Below are positions 26,697 to 35,154 of a stretch of DNA of 64,000 bases, piece after piece (position 1 is the stretch's first letter; the number at the start of each line of letters is the position of its first letter). The notes below the pieces were generated by a model. That model saw only the letters and a program-made list of their open reading frames with translations. It was not told the origin of the DNA and did no database searches. The DNA comes from Sphingosinicella sp. YJ22 (GTDB lineage Bacteria > Pseudomonadota > Alphaproteobacteria > Sphingomonadales > Sphingomonadaceae): assembly GCF_011320075.1 (NCBI RefSeq), contig NZ_JAANPA010000003.1, forward strand, positions 43,212 through 107,211, in the 5' to 3' direction. Both the position numbers and the translations under genes were made by a program.

Positions 26697-27359
26697 ATGG
26701 CCGATTTTCCTTTCGACATTGTCGCGTTCGACCTCGACGGCACGCTTGCCGACACCGCCCCCGACCTCGCCGCCGCGCTCAACCATGCGCTGGAGCGCCT
26801 CGCGCGACCGACGATTGAGCCGGAGACCGTGCGCCACCTCGTCGGCCACGGCGCCCGCGCTTTGCTCCGCCGCGGCCTCGCGACGAGCGGCCCATCCGAC
26901 GAAGCCCTGGTCGAGCAGGGCTTCCCGCACTTCATGGATTTCTACGCCGCCAACATTTGCGTCGGCACCACCGCCTTCGCCGGCGTCGATGCCGCGCTCG
27001 ACGCGCTGCGGTCGCGCGGCGTGCGGACGGCAGTGTGCACCAACAAGCCCGAGCGGCTGAGCCGGCTGCTGATCGAGGCGCTCGGTTGGGAAAGCCGCTT
27101 CGATGCATTGATCGGCGGCGACACCCTCCCGGTCCGCAAGCCCGACCCGGCGCCGCTGCGCGAGGCGATCGCCCGCGCGGGCGGCGGCCGCGCCGCCTTC
27201 GTCGGCGATTCGATCGTCGACGCCGACACCGCTCGAGCCGCCGCCCTGCCCTTCGTCGCAGTCAGCTTCGGCTTCCTCGACCGCCCGGTCGAGGAGCTTG
27301 GCGCGGACGCGGTGATCGACGATTATTCGGAGCTGATCGGAGTGCTCGAAACGCTCTGA
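26697..27359 (+). CDS. gph: Phosphoglycolate phosphatase (HAD family)
   Basis: 220 residues. HAD motif I FDLDGTLADT near the start, motif II CTNK, motif III Lys in VRKPDP, and motif IV GDSIVDADTA. Salvages 2-phosphoglycolate from DNA repair. The 3' end overlaps the convergent nucleotidyltransferase gene by 37 bases. Confidence 0.88.
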   Translation: MADFPFDIVAFDLDGTLADTAPDLAAALNHALERLARPTIEPETVRHLVGHGARALLRRGLATSGPSDEALVEQGFPHFMDFYAANICVGTTAFAGVDAALDALRSRGVRTAVCTNKPERLSRLLIEALGWESRFDALIGGDTLPVRKPDPAPLREAIARAGGGRAAFVGDSIVDADTARAAALPFVAVSFGFLDRPVEELGADAVIDDYSELIGVLETL

Positions 27360-28366
27360 TCCGGCTTCGCCCGCGCCTTGGTGACGAGGTGCCGCACAAG
27401 CATCATCGGCGGCATGCGCATCAGGTGGCCGCGGACATAGAAGCCGAAGCGCGTGACCGGACGCGTCGGCTGTCCCCAGCCGTTGCGGGCCAGCAGGCGG
27501 CGCTTGAACGGCGCGTCCATGGCGCTCCACCGACGCCAGCTTGGCGGGATCGGGGTCGCGTAAAGATCATGCGCGAGACGCACCGCGCGCTCGACGGCGG
27601 GGCCGAGGCCATGACGGCCGGCTCTCTCACGCAGGCGCGGCCAGAAACCGTCGACACGCGAGAATTCGCGCAGCAGGCGGTCGATGTCCCACAGGTTCCT
27701 GAGGCCTCCGGCCATGTCGCCGTCGGCGATGAGGTGGGCGGCGGCGTGGACGATCATGTCCTCCGGCGAGAGCATGCGAAGGCCATCGGGCAGAGCGATG
27801 CTGGCGGCGATCAACGCCGCCGCGTCCGGCTTCGGCCGCGCGGTCAGAGGAAGGATGGTGTGATGGACGTCGGCCATGCGGTCGCGCTCGCGGTGGATGA
27901 GCGGCGGCAGCTCGTGCATCCACTGGCGGTAATAGAGGTCGTCATAGCCGTCCGCCTCCTTCATCCGTTCCCAGCCATGCGCGATAAGCGCCCGCTCGAC
28001 CTCGCCGAGCGAGTCGCGGGGCACTAGGATGTCGAGGTCGCCGACATTGCGGCCCTGGGCCGCTTCCAGGCCTGCGGCGTGGAACGCGGTCCCTTTCAAG
28101 AGCACCACCGGAATACCGATCGGCGCGAGCGCGCGCCGCGCCATCTCCGCTTCCCACAGGGCCTGGACGCGCACTCGTCCGGCGTCCGCCCGGTGCATGG
28201 CGAGCAGCCGCTCGACCCGCTCCGGCACCTTCCGCCCTTCGAGCCGGAACGCAAGGCTGCCGACCAGTTGCTCGGCACGAGCCGCCGCGATGAGCCCAGT
28301 CCAGTCGCAGTCTGCCGGAAGCGACGTCGGATTGCGTAGCGTCTGGACGAGCAGCCGAGCGCTCAT
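27323..28366 (-). CDS. Nucleotidyltransferase-fold protein of an HPr-rel-A-type module
   Basis: 347 residues. Nucleotidyltransferase (NTP_transf_5-like) signature: LLKGTA (89-94), GRNVGDLDILVPRD with acidic pair D110/D112, and the HELPPLIHRERDRMADVHH block. Proteins of this kind accompany PqqD-like and HprK-like genes in lasso peptide and other peptide-modifying clusters. Its ATG overlaps the kinase stop codon. What is transferred, and to what, is unknown. Confidence 0.78.
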   Translation of the reverse strand: MSARLLVQTLRNPTSLPADCDWTGLIAAARAEQLVGSLAFRLEGRKVPERVERLLAMHRADAGRVRVQALWEAEMARRALAPIGIPVVLLKGTAFHAAGLEAAQGRNVGDLDILVPRDSLGEVERALIAHGWERMKEADGYDDLYYRQWMHELPPLIHRERDRMADVHHTILPLTARPKPDAAALIAASIALPDGLRMLSPEDMIVHAAAHLIADGDMAGGLRNLWDIDRLLREFSRVDGFWPRLRERAGRHGLGPAVERAVRLAHDLYATPIPPSWRRWSAMDAPFKRRLLARNGWGQPTRPVTRFGFYVRGHLMRMPPMMLVRHLVTKARAKPDQSVSSTPISSE

Positions 28367-29223
28367 CGCGCCGCCTCCGCCCAGATCAGCTCGATCAGCT
28401 CGGCCGCCTTGGCGCCGTCCGGGTAATCCAGCGCCAGCGCGCGGCAGTTCTGGACGAGGCCGGTCAGGGCGTCGAACCCGCGCTGGCCGAGCGCGACATA
28501 ATTGGTCGAAGCCTGGGTCAGCCGCATGAACGCCTCGGCCGGGCCGACCGGACGGATCTCGGCGGCGTGGCCGAAACGCGGGAACAGGATGAGCGCCGGC
28601 CGCGCCGGCTCGGTCATCCGCGCCACCGCCTGGTCGTTCGGCCGGATGTGCCGGATCGTGCCTTTCGGGGTCCCCTCCAGGCGCGGCCCGAAGCGATCTC
28701 CGGCCACGAACGCCGCCATCGCCGCGATCGACTCGTTCTTGAGGCTCACCGCGCGCGGGAACGGGAAGAGCAGGCCCGTCTCCGGCTCCAGCAGCGCGAA
28801 CTCGTCGCCCATGAAACGCCAGCCATGCTCGCCGAGCCAGGCCGCAAGCGTCGACTTGCCGGCACCGGACTCGCCGGTGAGGATCAGCGCGCGGCCGTCC
28901 TTCTCGACGCTCGCGGCGTGGAGCAGAAGGTAGCGCCGCTCGCCAAGCGCCATTTGCAGGTTCATGCCCATCTCGGCCGCCACGAGGCCGTGAGCAAGCG
29001 GCAGCGGCGCCGCGTCGGGCAGCACATAGTCGCCCTGGATCGCAACCGACGGCCGCACCCAGCGGCGCCATGGCGTCACCGGCTCCAGCCGCACCGTGAA
29101 GTCGGCCGTCTCGCATCCCGGGTAGCCGGCATAAAGGTGCCGCAGCGCCGCGACCGGCCCCGGCCAAGCCGACCCGACCCGAAAGGACAGCGGTCCCACC
29201 GCCAGGTTGACGCCGTGCCTCAC
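28363..29223 (-). CDS. HprK-related kinase (HPr-rel-A type)
   Basis: 286 residues. Resembles the kinase core of HPr(Ser) kinase: LHAASVEKDG, Walker A GESGAGKST (117-125), FMGDEF (acidic D140/E141), SLKNES and a conserved TPKGTIRHIRP stretch. The genuine HprK N-terminal domain is absent, and there is no phosphotransferase system gene nearby, so it belongs with the HprK-related kinases found beside PqqD-like proteins. Overlaps both neighbours by about 4 bases. Likely phosphorylates or activates a peptide or protein substrate; lasso peptide relatives modify a precursor C-terminus. Confidence 0.78.
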   Translation of the reverse strand: MRHGVNLAVGPLSFRVGSAWPGPVAALRHLYAGYPGCETADFTVRLEPVTPWRRWVRPSVAIQGDYVLPDAAPLPLAHGLVAAEMGMNLQMALGERRYLLLHAASVEKDGRALILTGESGAGKSTLAAWLGEHGWRFMGDEFALLEPETGLLFPFPRAVSLKNESIAAMAAFVAGDRFGPRLEGTPKGTIRHIRPNDQAVARMTEPARPALILFPRFGHAAEIRPVGPAEAFMRLTQASTNYVALGQRGFDALTGLVQNCRALALDYPDGAKAAELIELIWAEAAR

Positions 29224-29495
29224 GACCGCCGCACAAGCCCCGCCGTCTCGAGCTCGCCGAGCCGCGCGGCGATGGCCGGTCGCCCTTCATTCGAGTCGAA
29301 TTCGAACCGCTCGCTAAGCCGCGCCACGAGGCCGTCGAGGTCAGTCGCGCCCTCGCCGAGCGCATCGAGGATCTCCGGCGCCGGCGGAGCGACGATATGG
29401 GTCTGCCCCGATCGCGGGTGGAACAGCACCGCGAGCCCCTCCAGAACGACGGTGCGCAGCCCTTCGGCGTCGGCGATGTAGAGGGGACCGGCCAT
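29220..29495 (-). CDS. PqqD-like peptide chaperone (HPr-rel-A type)
   Basis: 91 residues. PqqD-like winged helix: TVVLEGLAVLFHPRSGQTHIV, then APEILDALGEG and a C-terminal LGELETAGLVRR helix. PqqD domains hold precursor peptides for modifying enzymes. Overlaps the kinase start and follows the Tat-exported protein gene by 26 bases, as expected if that protein is the client. Confidence 0.78.
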   Translation of the reverse strand: MAGPLYIADAEGLRTVVLEGLAVLFHPRSGQTHIVAPPAPEILDALGEGATDLDGLVARLSERFEFDSNEGRPAIAARLGELETAGLVRRS

Positions 29496-29521
29496 GACGC
29501 CCGGTCATAGGGCAAAGCCGG

Positions 29522-29932
29522 TTAACGCTGCATCAGCGAAGCGTAGCAGGTGAAGCCGCTCATCCCGGACTGAAGCCGGCGGATGTAATTGGCGTAGGCC
29601 TGCGCCGCCTCAGGATCCATGCCGGGCGGAGTCGCGCCGCTGTGAAGCATCACGCGCACTTCCTCGCCGGTCAGCGGTCGGCCCGCGGGCGGCACGGCAC
29701 CCGGCGTTCCGGGCGGCACCACCGATCCGTCTACGGCGATATACTGGCCGCCAAGCTGCTGCGACGGCACCGGGATCTCGCAATTGATCACCGACCCCAT
29801 GGTCTGGGCGAAGGCCGGGCGAACGGTTACTACCGTCGACGCCGCGACCGCGCCCAGAGCGAGCACCGTCCGCCGCGTCGGAAGGGCGTCCGCGACCGAT
29901 TTCTTGGGGGTGGATGCGTCGTCCGAGCTCAT
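29522..29932 (-). CDS. Small Tat-exported protein, putative substrate of the HPr-rel-A-type module
   Basis: 136 residues from ATG 29932. The N-terminus has a twin-arginine signal (PTRRTVLALG, then a hydrophobic stretch, cleavage after RPAFA at about 42). The mature part of ~94 residues has two cysteines (INCEIP and FTCYAS), a Pro/Gly-rich middle (VVPPGTPGAVPPAGRPL), and a helical PEAAQAYANYIRRLQSG region near the C-terminus. First gene of the module, which suits a precursor or client. Tat export implies folding or cofactor loading before export. I recognise no family. Confidence 0.7.
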   Translation of the reverse strand: MSSDDASTPKKSVADALPTRRTVLALGAVAASTVVTVRPAFAQTMGSVINCEIPVPSQQLGGQYIAVDGSVVPPGTPGAVPPAGRPLTGEEVRVMLHSGATPPGMDPEAAQAYANYIRRLQSGMSGFTCYASLMQR

Positions 29933-30016
29933 CCGCCTTCCTGTTGCACGCCTGTCGTTTAATAGTTGTAAAGCCGCACCGAATCGAGCCGCGGCAGGCG
30001 CGCCGAAAGGGGCCAA

Positions 30017-31261
30017 GTGACGCAAAACAGGACGTTCCGGGCGCTTCTCGCCGCCGCAGCCGGAATCCTCGCGGTGATCGGCGCGGCGACCGCGCCGCCG
30101 CCGCTCGCCCTGCTGCTCGGAGTGGGCGCGGGTGCCGCCGTCATGCTGGCCATCTGGCTGCTGACAGACGCCCCGCGGCGCACCGCCATGCCCGCTTCTT
30201 CCGAAGAGGAGCAAGCGGCGCCGCTGCCCGGGCTGACGGAGGTGCTGGACGGGTTCGAAGATCCGCTGCTGTACGTCCGCGACCGCCGCGTGGTCATCGC
30301 CAATCCCGCGGCGCGGGCGCTGCTCGGCGACCATGTCGCCGGCGTCGACGTCCGCCTCGCCATCCGCCATCCGGGCGCCGCCGAGCATCTCGCCGAGCGC
30401 CCCGGCGACTCGGCCGAGCACGAGACCCGCACCGAGCTGGTCGGGCTCGGCGACCCTGGCGACCGCTGGGAGATGACGGCAACCCGCCTCGCCGACGGCA
30501 GCCGAATCGTCCGCCTCGCCGACCGCAGCCCGGCCCATGCGGCCGAGCAGATGCGAGTCGACTTCGTCGCCAATGCGAGCCACGAGCTGCGCACCCCCCT
30601 CGCCATCCTGCTCGGCTTCCTCGAGACTCTCCAGGACGAGGACGCCGCCGGTGATCCCAAGACCCGTCAGCGCTTCCTCAAGGTCATGCACGACGAGGCG
30701 CGGCGGATGCGCAGCCTGGTCGACGACCTCATGTCGCTCTCCAGGATCGAGGCCGAGCGCTACACCGTGCCGCGCGACCCGGTCGATCTCCTCCCACTCA
30801 TCGAGGACGTGCGGCTGAGCTGCGCGCAATTGCTCGACGAGAAAAAATCGGAACTCGTCGTCGAGAACCAGGCCGGCGAGACCGTCGTCGCCGGCGACCG
30901 CGCGCAGCTCGCCCAGCTGGTCAACAACCTCGTCTCCAACGCCGCCCGCTACGGCCGCCCCGGAACGCCGATCCGGGTCCGCCTCGACGATGCCGGCGCC
31001 GAGCTCATCCGCCTCGCGGTGATCGACCAGGGCGAGGGCATCGCGCCCGAGCATTTGCCCCGCCTCACCGAGCGCTTCTACCGGGTGGACGCGGGGCGCA
31101 GCCGCTCGGTCGGCGGCACCGGCCTCGGCCTCGCCATCGTCAAGCATGTCGTCGGTCGCCATCGCGGGCGCCTCGACATCCGCTCGAAGGTCGGCGAAGG
31201 CACGTCCGTGCGCGTCTACCTCCCGCGCGCGCAGAACGTCACAGAAGTGTCACGCAACTGA
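30017..31261 (+). CDS. phoR: Phosphate regulon sensor histidine kinase
   Basis: 414 residues from a GTG start with AAAGGGG 5 bases upstream. Two N-terminal membrane helices (about 8-48), a PAS-like region (about 75-165), H-box FVANASHELRTPLA with phosphoacceptor His189, N-box LVSNAARYG, and G-box GGTGLGLAIVKHVVGRH. Unlike many phoR genes it does not adjoin phoB; the two bracket the whole phosphate locus. Its last bases contain the Pho box for the porin gene. Confidence 0.85.
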   Translation: MTQNRTFRALLAAAAGILAVIGAATAPPPLALLLGVGAGAAVMLAIWLLTDAPRRTAMPASSEEEQAAPLPGLTEVLDGFEDPLLYVRDRRVVIANPAARALLGDHVAGVDVRLAIRHPGAAEHLAERPGDSAEHETRTELVGLGDPGDRWEMTATRLADGSRIVRLADRSPAHAAEQMRVDFVANASHELRTPLAILLGFLETLQDEDAAGDPKTRQRFLKVMHDEARRMRSLVDDLMSLSRIEAERYTVPRDPVDLLPLIEDVRLSCAQLLDEKKSELVVENQAGETVVAGDRAQLAQLVNNLVSNAARYGRPGTPIRVRLDDAGAELIRLAVIDQGEGIAPEHLPRLTERFYRVDAGRSRSVGGTGLGLAIVKHVVGRHRGRLDIRSKVGEGTSVRVYLPRAQNVTEVSRN

Positions 31262-31264
31262 CGC
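31236..31264 (+). promoter_or_regulatory. Pho box for the porin gene, inside the 3' end of phoR
   Basis: GTCAC at 31238-31242 and again at 31249-31253, in phase with a weaker third CTGACGC at 31258-31264, all at 11-base spacing. This matches the direct-repeat Pho box bound by PhoB. It lies about 50 bases before the porin start, partly within phoR. Confidence 0.65.
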
Positions 31265-31314
31265 CCTCGAGTCACCGGCGCTTCATATTGCCTTCCGAAA
31301 TTTCCGGAGGGATC

Positions 31315-32529
31315 ATGACCAAGGTTACCAAGGCTTGCTTGCTCGCTGCCGTCGCTCTTGTCGCAGCCACGCCGGCGTACGCCCAGGACGACGAGAACCA
31401 GCGCTTCGAGGGCGCACCCCGAATCGGCTCCACCGAAGGCTGGTCGATCAAGCCGCGCGGCCGAGTCCAATATGATGTCGGCCATGTTGACGCCCCCGAC
31501 GGGGTCGCCGGCGACTTCGGCTGGATGGACGAACTGCGCCGCGCCCGCATCGGCGTCGAGGGCACGGCGCCCGGCGGATTCGGCTACACGTTCGAGTTGG
31601 AGCTCGCCGACGGAATCGCCGAGATCACCGACGCGATCGTCACCTACAAGGCGGCGCCGCCGCTGACCTTCACCGTCGGCCAGCACAACAATTTCCAGTC
31701 GCTGGAGGAGCTGACCAGCTCGCGCTTCTCCACCTTCGTCGAGCGCTCCGCCTTTACCGACGCGTTCAACTTCGAGCGCCGACTCGGCGCCTCGGCGACC
31801 TATGCGCGGGGGCCGATCACCGCCCAGGCCGGAGTCTTCGTCGACAATCTGCGCGACCTCGACGACGGCGACGACACGATCAGCCTCGACGGCCGCTTCG
31901 TCTACGCCCCCAGGGTCGGCGCGACCCAGCTCCATTTCGGCGCCTCGGCCCACTGGCGCGACAATGGCGACCTCGTCGACCGCGGCACCACCACCCGCTA
32001 CCGCCAGCGCCCCCTGATCCACGCCACCGACGTGCGCTTCATCGCCACGCCGGCGCTGCCGGTCGATGCGGAAACCAATTACGGTCTCGAGGCGGCGGTC
32101 ATTCACGGCCCCTTCCATGCCGTTGCCGAAGCGCACTGGCTCGACACCGACACCCGCACCGGCGCGGAGCCCTCGCTGTTCGGCGGCTATGTCGAATTGG
32201 GCTGGTTCATCACCGGCGAGACCCGCGGCTATCGCGGCGCCCGCTTCGACCGCACCCGGGTGCGCCGCGGCGGAGCGATCGAGGAAGGCGGCTTCGGCGC
32301 GGTCCAGGTCGCGGTCCGCTACGACCATCTCGATCTCAGTTCGAACGGCGTCACCGGCGGCCGCCAGGCCGGCTGGCAGGCCGGGCTCACCTGGATTCCG
32401 ACCGACCATGTCCGCTTCCTCGCAAACTATGCGCGGCTCGATTATCGCGATGCCCGCCTTCCCGCCGCCGGCGGCGACCGCGACTATGCCGTCGACGTGT
32501 TCGCGGTTCGGGCACAACTCGACTTCTGA
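31315..32529 (+). CDS. Phosphate-selective porin (OprP/OprO-like)
   Basis: 404 residues from ATG 31315, preceded by TCCGGAGGG. Signal peptide about 1-24 (ends TPAYAQ), then a beta-barrel with the GRVQYDVGHVD start and LDYRDAR...YAVDVFAVRAQLDF end typical of the O/P porin family. Outer membrane anion channel, probably for phosphate or pyrophosphate during starvation. Controlled by the Pho box at 31236-31264. Confidence 0.85.
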   Translation: MTKVTKACLLAAVALVAATPAYAQDDENQRFEGAPRIGSTEGWSIKPRGRVQYDVGHVDAPDGVAGDFGWMDELRRARIGVEGTAPGGFGYTFELELADGIAEITDAIVTYKAAPPLTFTVGQHNNFQSLEELTSSRFSTFVERSAFTDAFNFERRLGASATYARGPITAQAGVFVDNLRDLDDGDDTISLDGRFVYAPRVGATQLHFGASAHWRDNGDLVDRGTTTRYRQRPLIHATDVRFIATPALPVDAETNYGLEAAVIHGPFHAVAEAHWLDTDTRTGAEPSLFGGYVELGWFITGETRGYRGARFDRTRVRRGGAIEEGGFGAVQVAVRYDHLDLSSNGVTGGRQAGWQAGLTWIPTDHVRFLANYARLDYRDARLPAAGGDRDYAVDVFAVRAQLDF

Positions 32530-32542
32530 ACGGTTCGGTCGA

Positions 32543-32571
32543 CTGTCACGAGACTGTCACCGAACTGTCAG
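32543..32571 (+). promoter_or_regulatory. Triple Pho box before pstS
   Basis: CTGTCAC (32543-32549), CTGTCAC (32554-32560) and CTGTCAG (32565-32571) at exact 11-base intervals: two identical and one near-identical PhoB half-sites. pstS starts 67 bases later. Strongest regulatory site in the window. Confidence 0.9.
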
Positions 32572-32638
32572 ATGAAGCACGCGGACCGGCGTTAGGCCCG
32601 CGATCAGACTCGGCTTTACACTCCCACGGAGGGACCCA

Positions 32639-33691
32639 ATGAAGAGACTGTTCATCACGCTCGCGGCGGCGGGCATCGCGCTCGCCGGCTGCGGTGAGGG
32701 CGCGACCGGCGGCGGTGAGGCCGGCGGCAGCCGCAACCAGATCCGAGTGGTCGGCTCGTCGACCGTCTATCCGTTCACCCAGGCCGTCGCCGAGCGCTTC
32801 GGCCAGTCCGGGGCCGGCTTCGCCGCGCCCATCGTCGAATCGACCGGCACCGGCGGCGGCATCAACCTGTTCTGCGCCGGAGTCGGCCCGCAGCATCCCG
32901 ACATCGTCAACGCCTCGCGCCGCATCAAGGCGAGCGAGATCGAGCTGTGCAACCGCAACGGCGTTAGCCAAGTCATCGAGGTTCCGGTCGGAATCGACGG
33001 GCTCGCGCTCATCGAATCGAACAACGGCCCGCAATTCCAGCTGACCGCGCGCGACGTCTATGCGGCGCTCGCCGCCAATCCGTTCGGGCGCCCGCAGACC
33101 GCGCGCAACTGGAGCGACGTCAACCCGTCGCTGCCCAACATCCCGATCCGCGTCTACGGCCCGCCGCCCACCTCGGGCACGCGCGACAGCTTTGCCGAGC
33201 TGATCCTCGACAAGGGCTGCAACACCGATCCGGCCATGGAAGCGCTCAAGGAGTCCGACTCCGACCGCCACAAGACCGTATGCACCCAGATCCGCGAGGA
33301 CGGCGCCTATATCGAGGCCGGCGAGAACGATAACCTGCTCGTCCAGCGCGTCTCCGAGAATCCGGGCACCGTCGGAGTTCTCGGCTATTCGTTCCTTGAG
33401 GCGAACCGCGAGCGCGTCCGCGGCATCCCGCTCGCCGGCATCGCGCCGACGTCGGAGACCATCCAGAACTTCACCTATCCGGGCGCCCGCCGCCTCTACA
33501 TCTACGTGAAGGGCGAGCACCTTCAGGCGATCCCCGGTCTGCGTGAATTCCTCAATGCTTATTCTCAGGCCTGGAATCCCGGCGGCTATCTTGTACAGCG
33601 CGGCATGATTCCGCTTCCCGACGCGGAGCGGCAGGCGGCGCTGCAGGCGGTTCAGAACCCGCAGCCGATCACCGCCGCCGCGCTTCAGTAA
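32639..33691 (+). CDS. pstS: Phosphate ABC transporter substrate-binding lipoprotein
   Basis: 350 residues. Lipobox IALAGC at about 14-19, then the phosphate-binding motif VVGSSTVYPFTQAVAERF and TSGTRDSFAEL. PstS family. The Gly-rich linker after the lipidated Cys would allow tethering in the periplasm. First gene of the pst operon under the triple Pho box. Confidence 0.95.
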   Translation: MKRLFITLAAAGIALAGCGEGATGGGEAGGSRNQIRVVGSSTVYPFTQAVAERFGQSGAGFAAPIVESTGTGGGINLFCAGVGPQHPDIVNASRRIKASEIELCNRNGVSQVIEVPVGIDGLALIESNNGPQFQLTARDVYAALAANPFGRPQTARNWSDVNPSLPNIPIRVYGPPPTSGTRDSFAELILDKGCNTDPAMEALKESDSDRHKTVCTQIREDGAYIEAGENDNLLVQRVSENPGTVGVLGYSFLEANRERVRGIPLAGIAPTSETIQNFTYPGARRLYIYVKGEHLQAIPGLREFLNAYSQAWNPGGYLVQRGMIPLPDAERQAALQAVQNPQPITAAALQ

Positions 33692-33711
33692 GCGGCGGGA
33701 AAGTTGGACTT

Positions 33712-33743
33712 CCGCTCATGCCGGGCACATCCGGCATGAGCGG
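33712..33743 (+). promoter_or_regulatory. Perfect 13-bp hairpin between pstS and pstC
   Basis: CCGCTCATGCCGG (33712-33724) pairs perfectly with CCGGCATGAGCGG (33731-33743) around GCACAT. It sits 20 bases after the pstS stop. Such a stem can act as a partial terminator or block 3' decay, giving more binding protein than permease. The TCATGCCGG core could also belong to a repeated extragenic palindrome. Confidence 0.6.
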
Positions 33744-33771
33744 TCGTCGTTTGTTCGAGTGAAGAGGTAAC

Positions 33772-35154
33772 GTGGCAGTTTCGGCCATCGCACTGCTGAT
33801 TGTCGGCCTCGGCATCGTCGCCTGGCTCGCTGGGCGGGCGCGTGCGTCGGCCTTCGCGGCCCCCGGCAAGCCGCGCCCACACTCGCTGCCCGGCCAGCAC
33901 GGCTGGTACGTCGCTTTGTGGACGGTCGTCCCGGCGCTTCTGTTTATCGCGGTGTGGAGCAACGTCTCCGGCGGTCTCGTCTATTCCGACGTGATCGCGA
34001 GCCCGGAGGCGCAGCGCCTGCCGGCGTTCGGAATGCAGCGCCAGGCGATCCTTGGCGAGGCCTACCGCCTCGCCACCGGCGCCTCGACCACCGCGTTCAA
34101 TCCGCAGGCGCGCGCGCTCGCCCCGGTCTACGAGCGGGCGATCTCCTTCTACTGGTGGATCGGCCTCGCCGTTGCCGCGCTCGCAGCCTTCGCCGGCGGT
34201 GCGTTCGCGTTCAGCCGGGTGTCGCCCAAGTTCCGGGCGCGGACCCGGGTCGAGCGCTCGGTCATGGCGCTTCTTCTCCTCGCCTCGCTGATCGCGATCA
34301 TCACCACGCTCGGGATCATCGTCTCGCTTCTCTTCGAATCGATCCGCTTCTTCGGCATGGTCTCGCCGGTCGAGTTCCTGTTCGGGTTGAACTGGAGCCC
34401 GCAGATCGCGATCCGCGCCGACCAGGCCGGCTCGTCCGGAGCGTTCGGCGCCGTGCCGTTGTTCTGGGGCACCATCTTCATCGGCGCGATCATCGCCATG
34501 ATCGTCGCAATCCCGCTCGGGCTGATGAGCGCGATCTACCTCACTCAATATGCGGCGCCGTCGGTGCGCAGCTGGATGAAGCCGATCCTCGAGATCCTCG
34601 CCGGCGTGCCGACCGTGGTGTACGGCTATTTCGCCGCTCTCACGGTCGCCCCCGCCATCCGCGACTTCGCGACGATGGTCGGGATTCCGAGCTCGACCGA
34701 GTCGGCGCTCGCCGCCGGGCTTGTCATGGGCATCATGATCATCCCGTTCGTGTCGTCGATGGCAGACGACAGCATCGCCGCCGTTCCGCAAGCGATGCGC
34801 GACGGCTCGCTCGCGATGGGCGCGACCAAATCCGAGACGATCAAGAAGGTGCTCGTCCCCGCCGCGCTCCCGGGCGTCGTCGGCGGGGTCCTGCTCGCGG
34901 TCAGCCGCGCGATCGGCGAGACGATGATCGTGGTGATGGCCGCCGGCCTCGCCGCCAACCTCACCGCGAACCCGTTCGAAAGCGTCACCACGGTGACCAC
35001 CCAGATCGTCCAGCTGCTCACCGGCGATCAGGAGTTCGACAGTCCCAAGACCCTTGCCGCGTTCGCGCTCGGCCTGGTGCTGTTCCTGGTTACTCTGGCG
35101 CTCAACATCATCGCCCTGCGCGTGGTGAAGAAATATCGGGAAGCTTATGAGTGA
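33772..35154 (+). CDS. pstC: Phosphate ABC transporter permease PstC
   Basis: 460 residues from a GTG start (AAGAGG upstream). Longer than typical PstC because of an extra N-terminal region with two additional helices and a periplasmic segment (about 1-150). The canonical PstC permease follows, with the EAA-type loop (MADDSIAAVPQAMRDGSLAMGATKSET). The N-terminal extension is of a kind annotated in alphaproteobacteria as a DUF-bearing PstC. Overlaps pstA by 8 bases. Confidence 0.92.
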   Translation: MAVSAIALLIVGLGIVAWLAGRARASAFAAPGKPRPHSLPGQHGWYVALWTVVPALLFIAVWSNVSGGLVYSDVIASPEAQRLPAFGMQRQAILGEAYRLATGASTTAFNPQARALAPVYERAISFYWWIGLAVAALAAFAGGAFAFSRVSPKFRARTRVERSVMALLLLASLIAIITTLGIIVSLLFESIRFFGMVSPVEFLFGLNWSPQIAIRADQAGSSGAFGAVPLFWGTIFIGAIIAMIVAIPLGLMSAIYLTQYAAPSVRSWMKPILEILAGVPTVVYGYFAALTVAPAIRDFATMVGIPSSTESALAAGLVMGIMIIPFVSSMADDSIAAVPQAMRDGSLAMGATKSETIKKVLVPAALPGVVGGVLLAVSRAIGETMIVVMAAGLAANLTANPFESVTTVTTQIVQLLTGDQEFDSPKTLAAFALGLVLFLVTLALNIIALRVVKKYREAYE

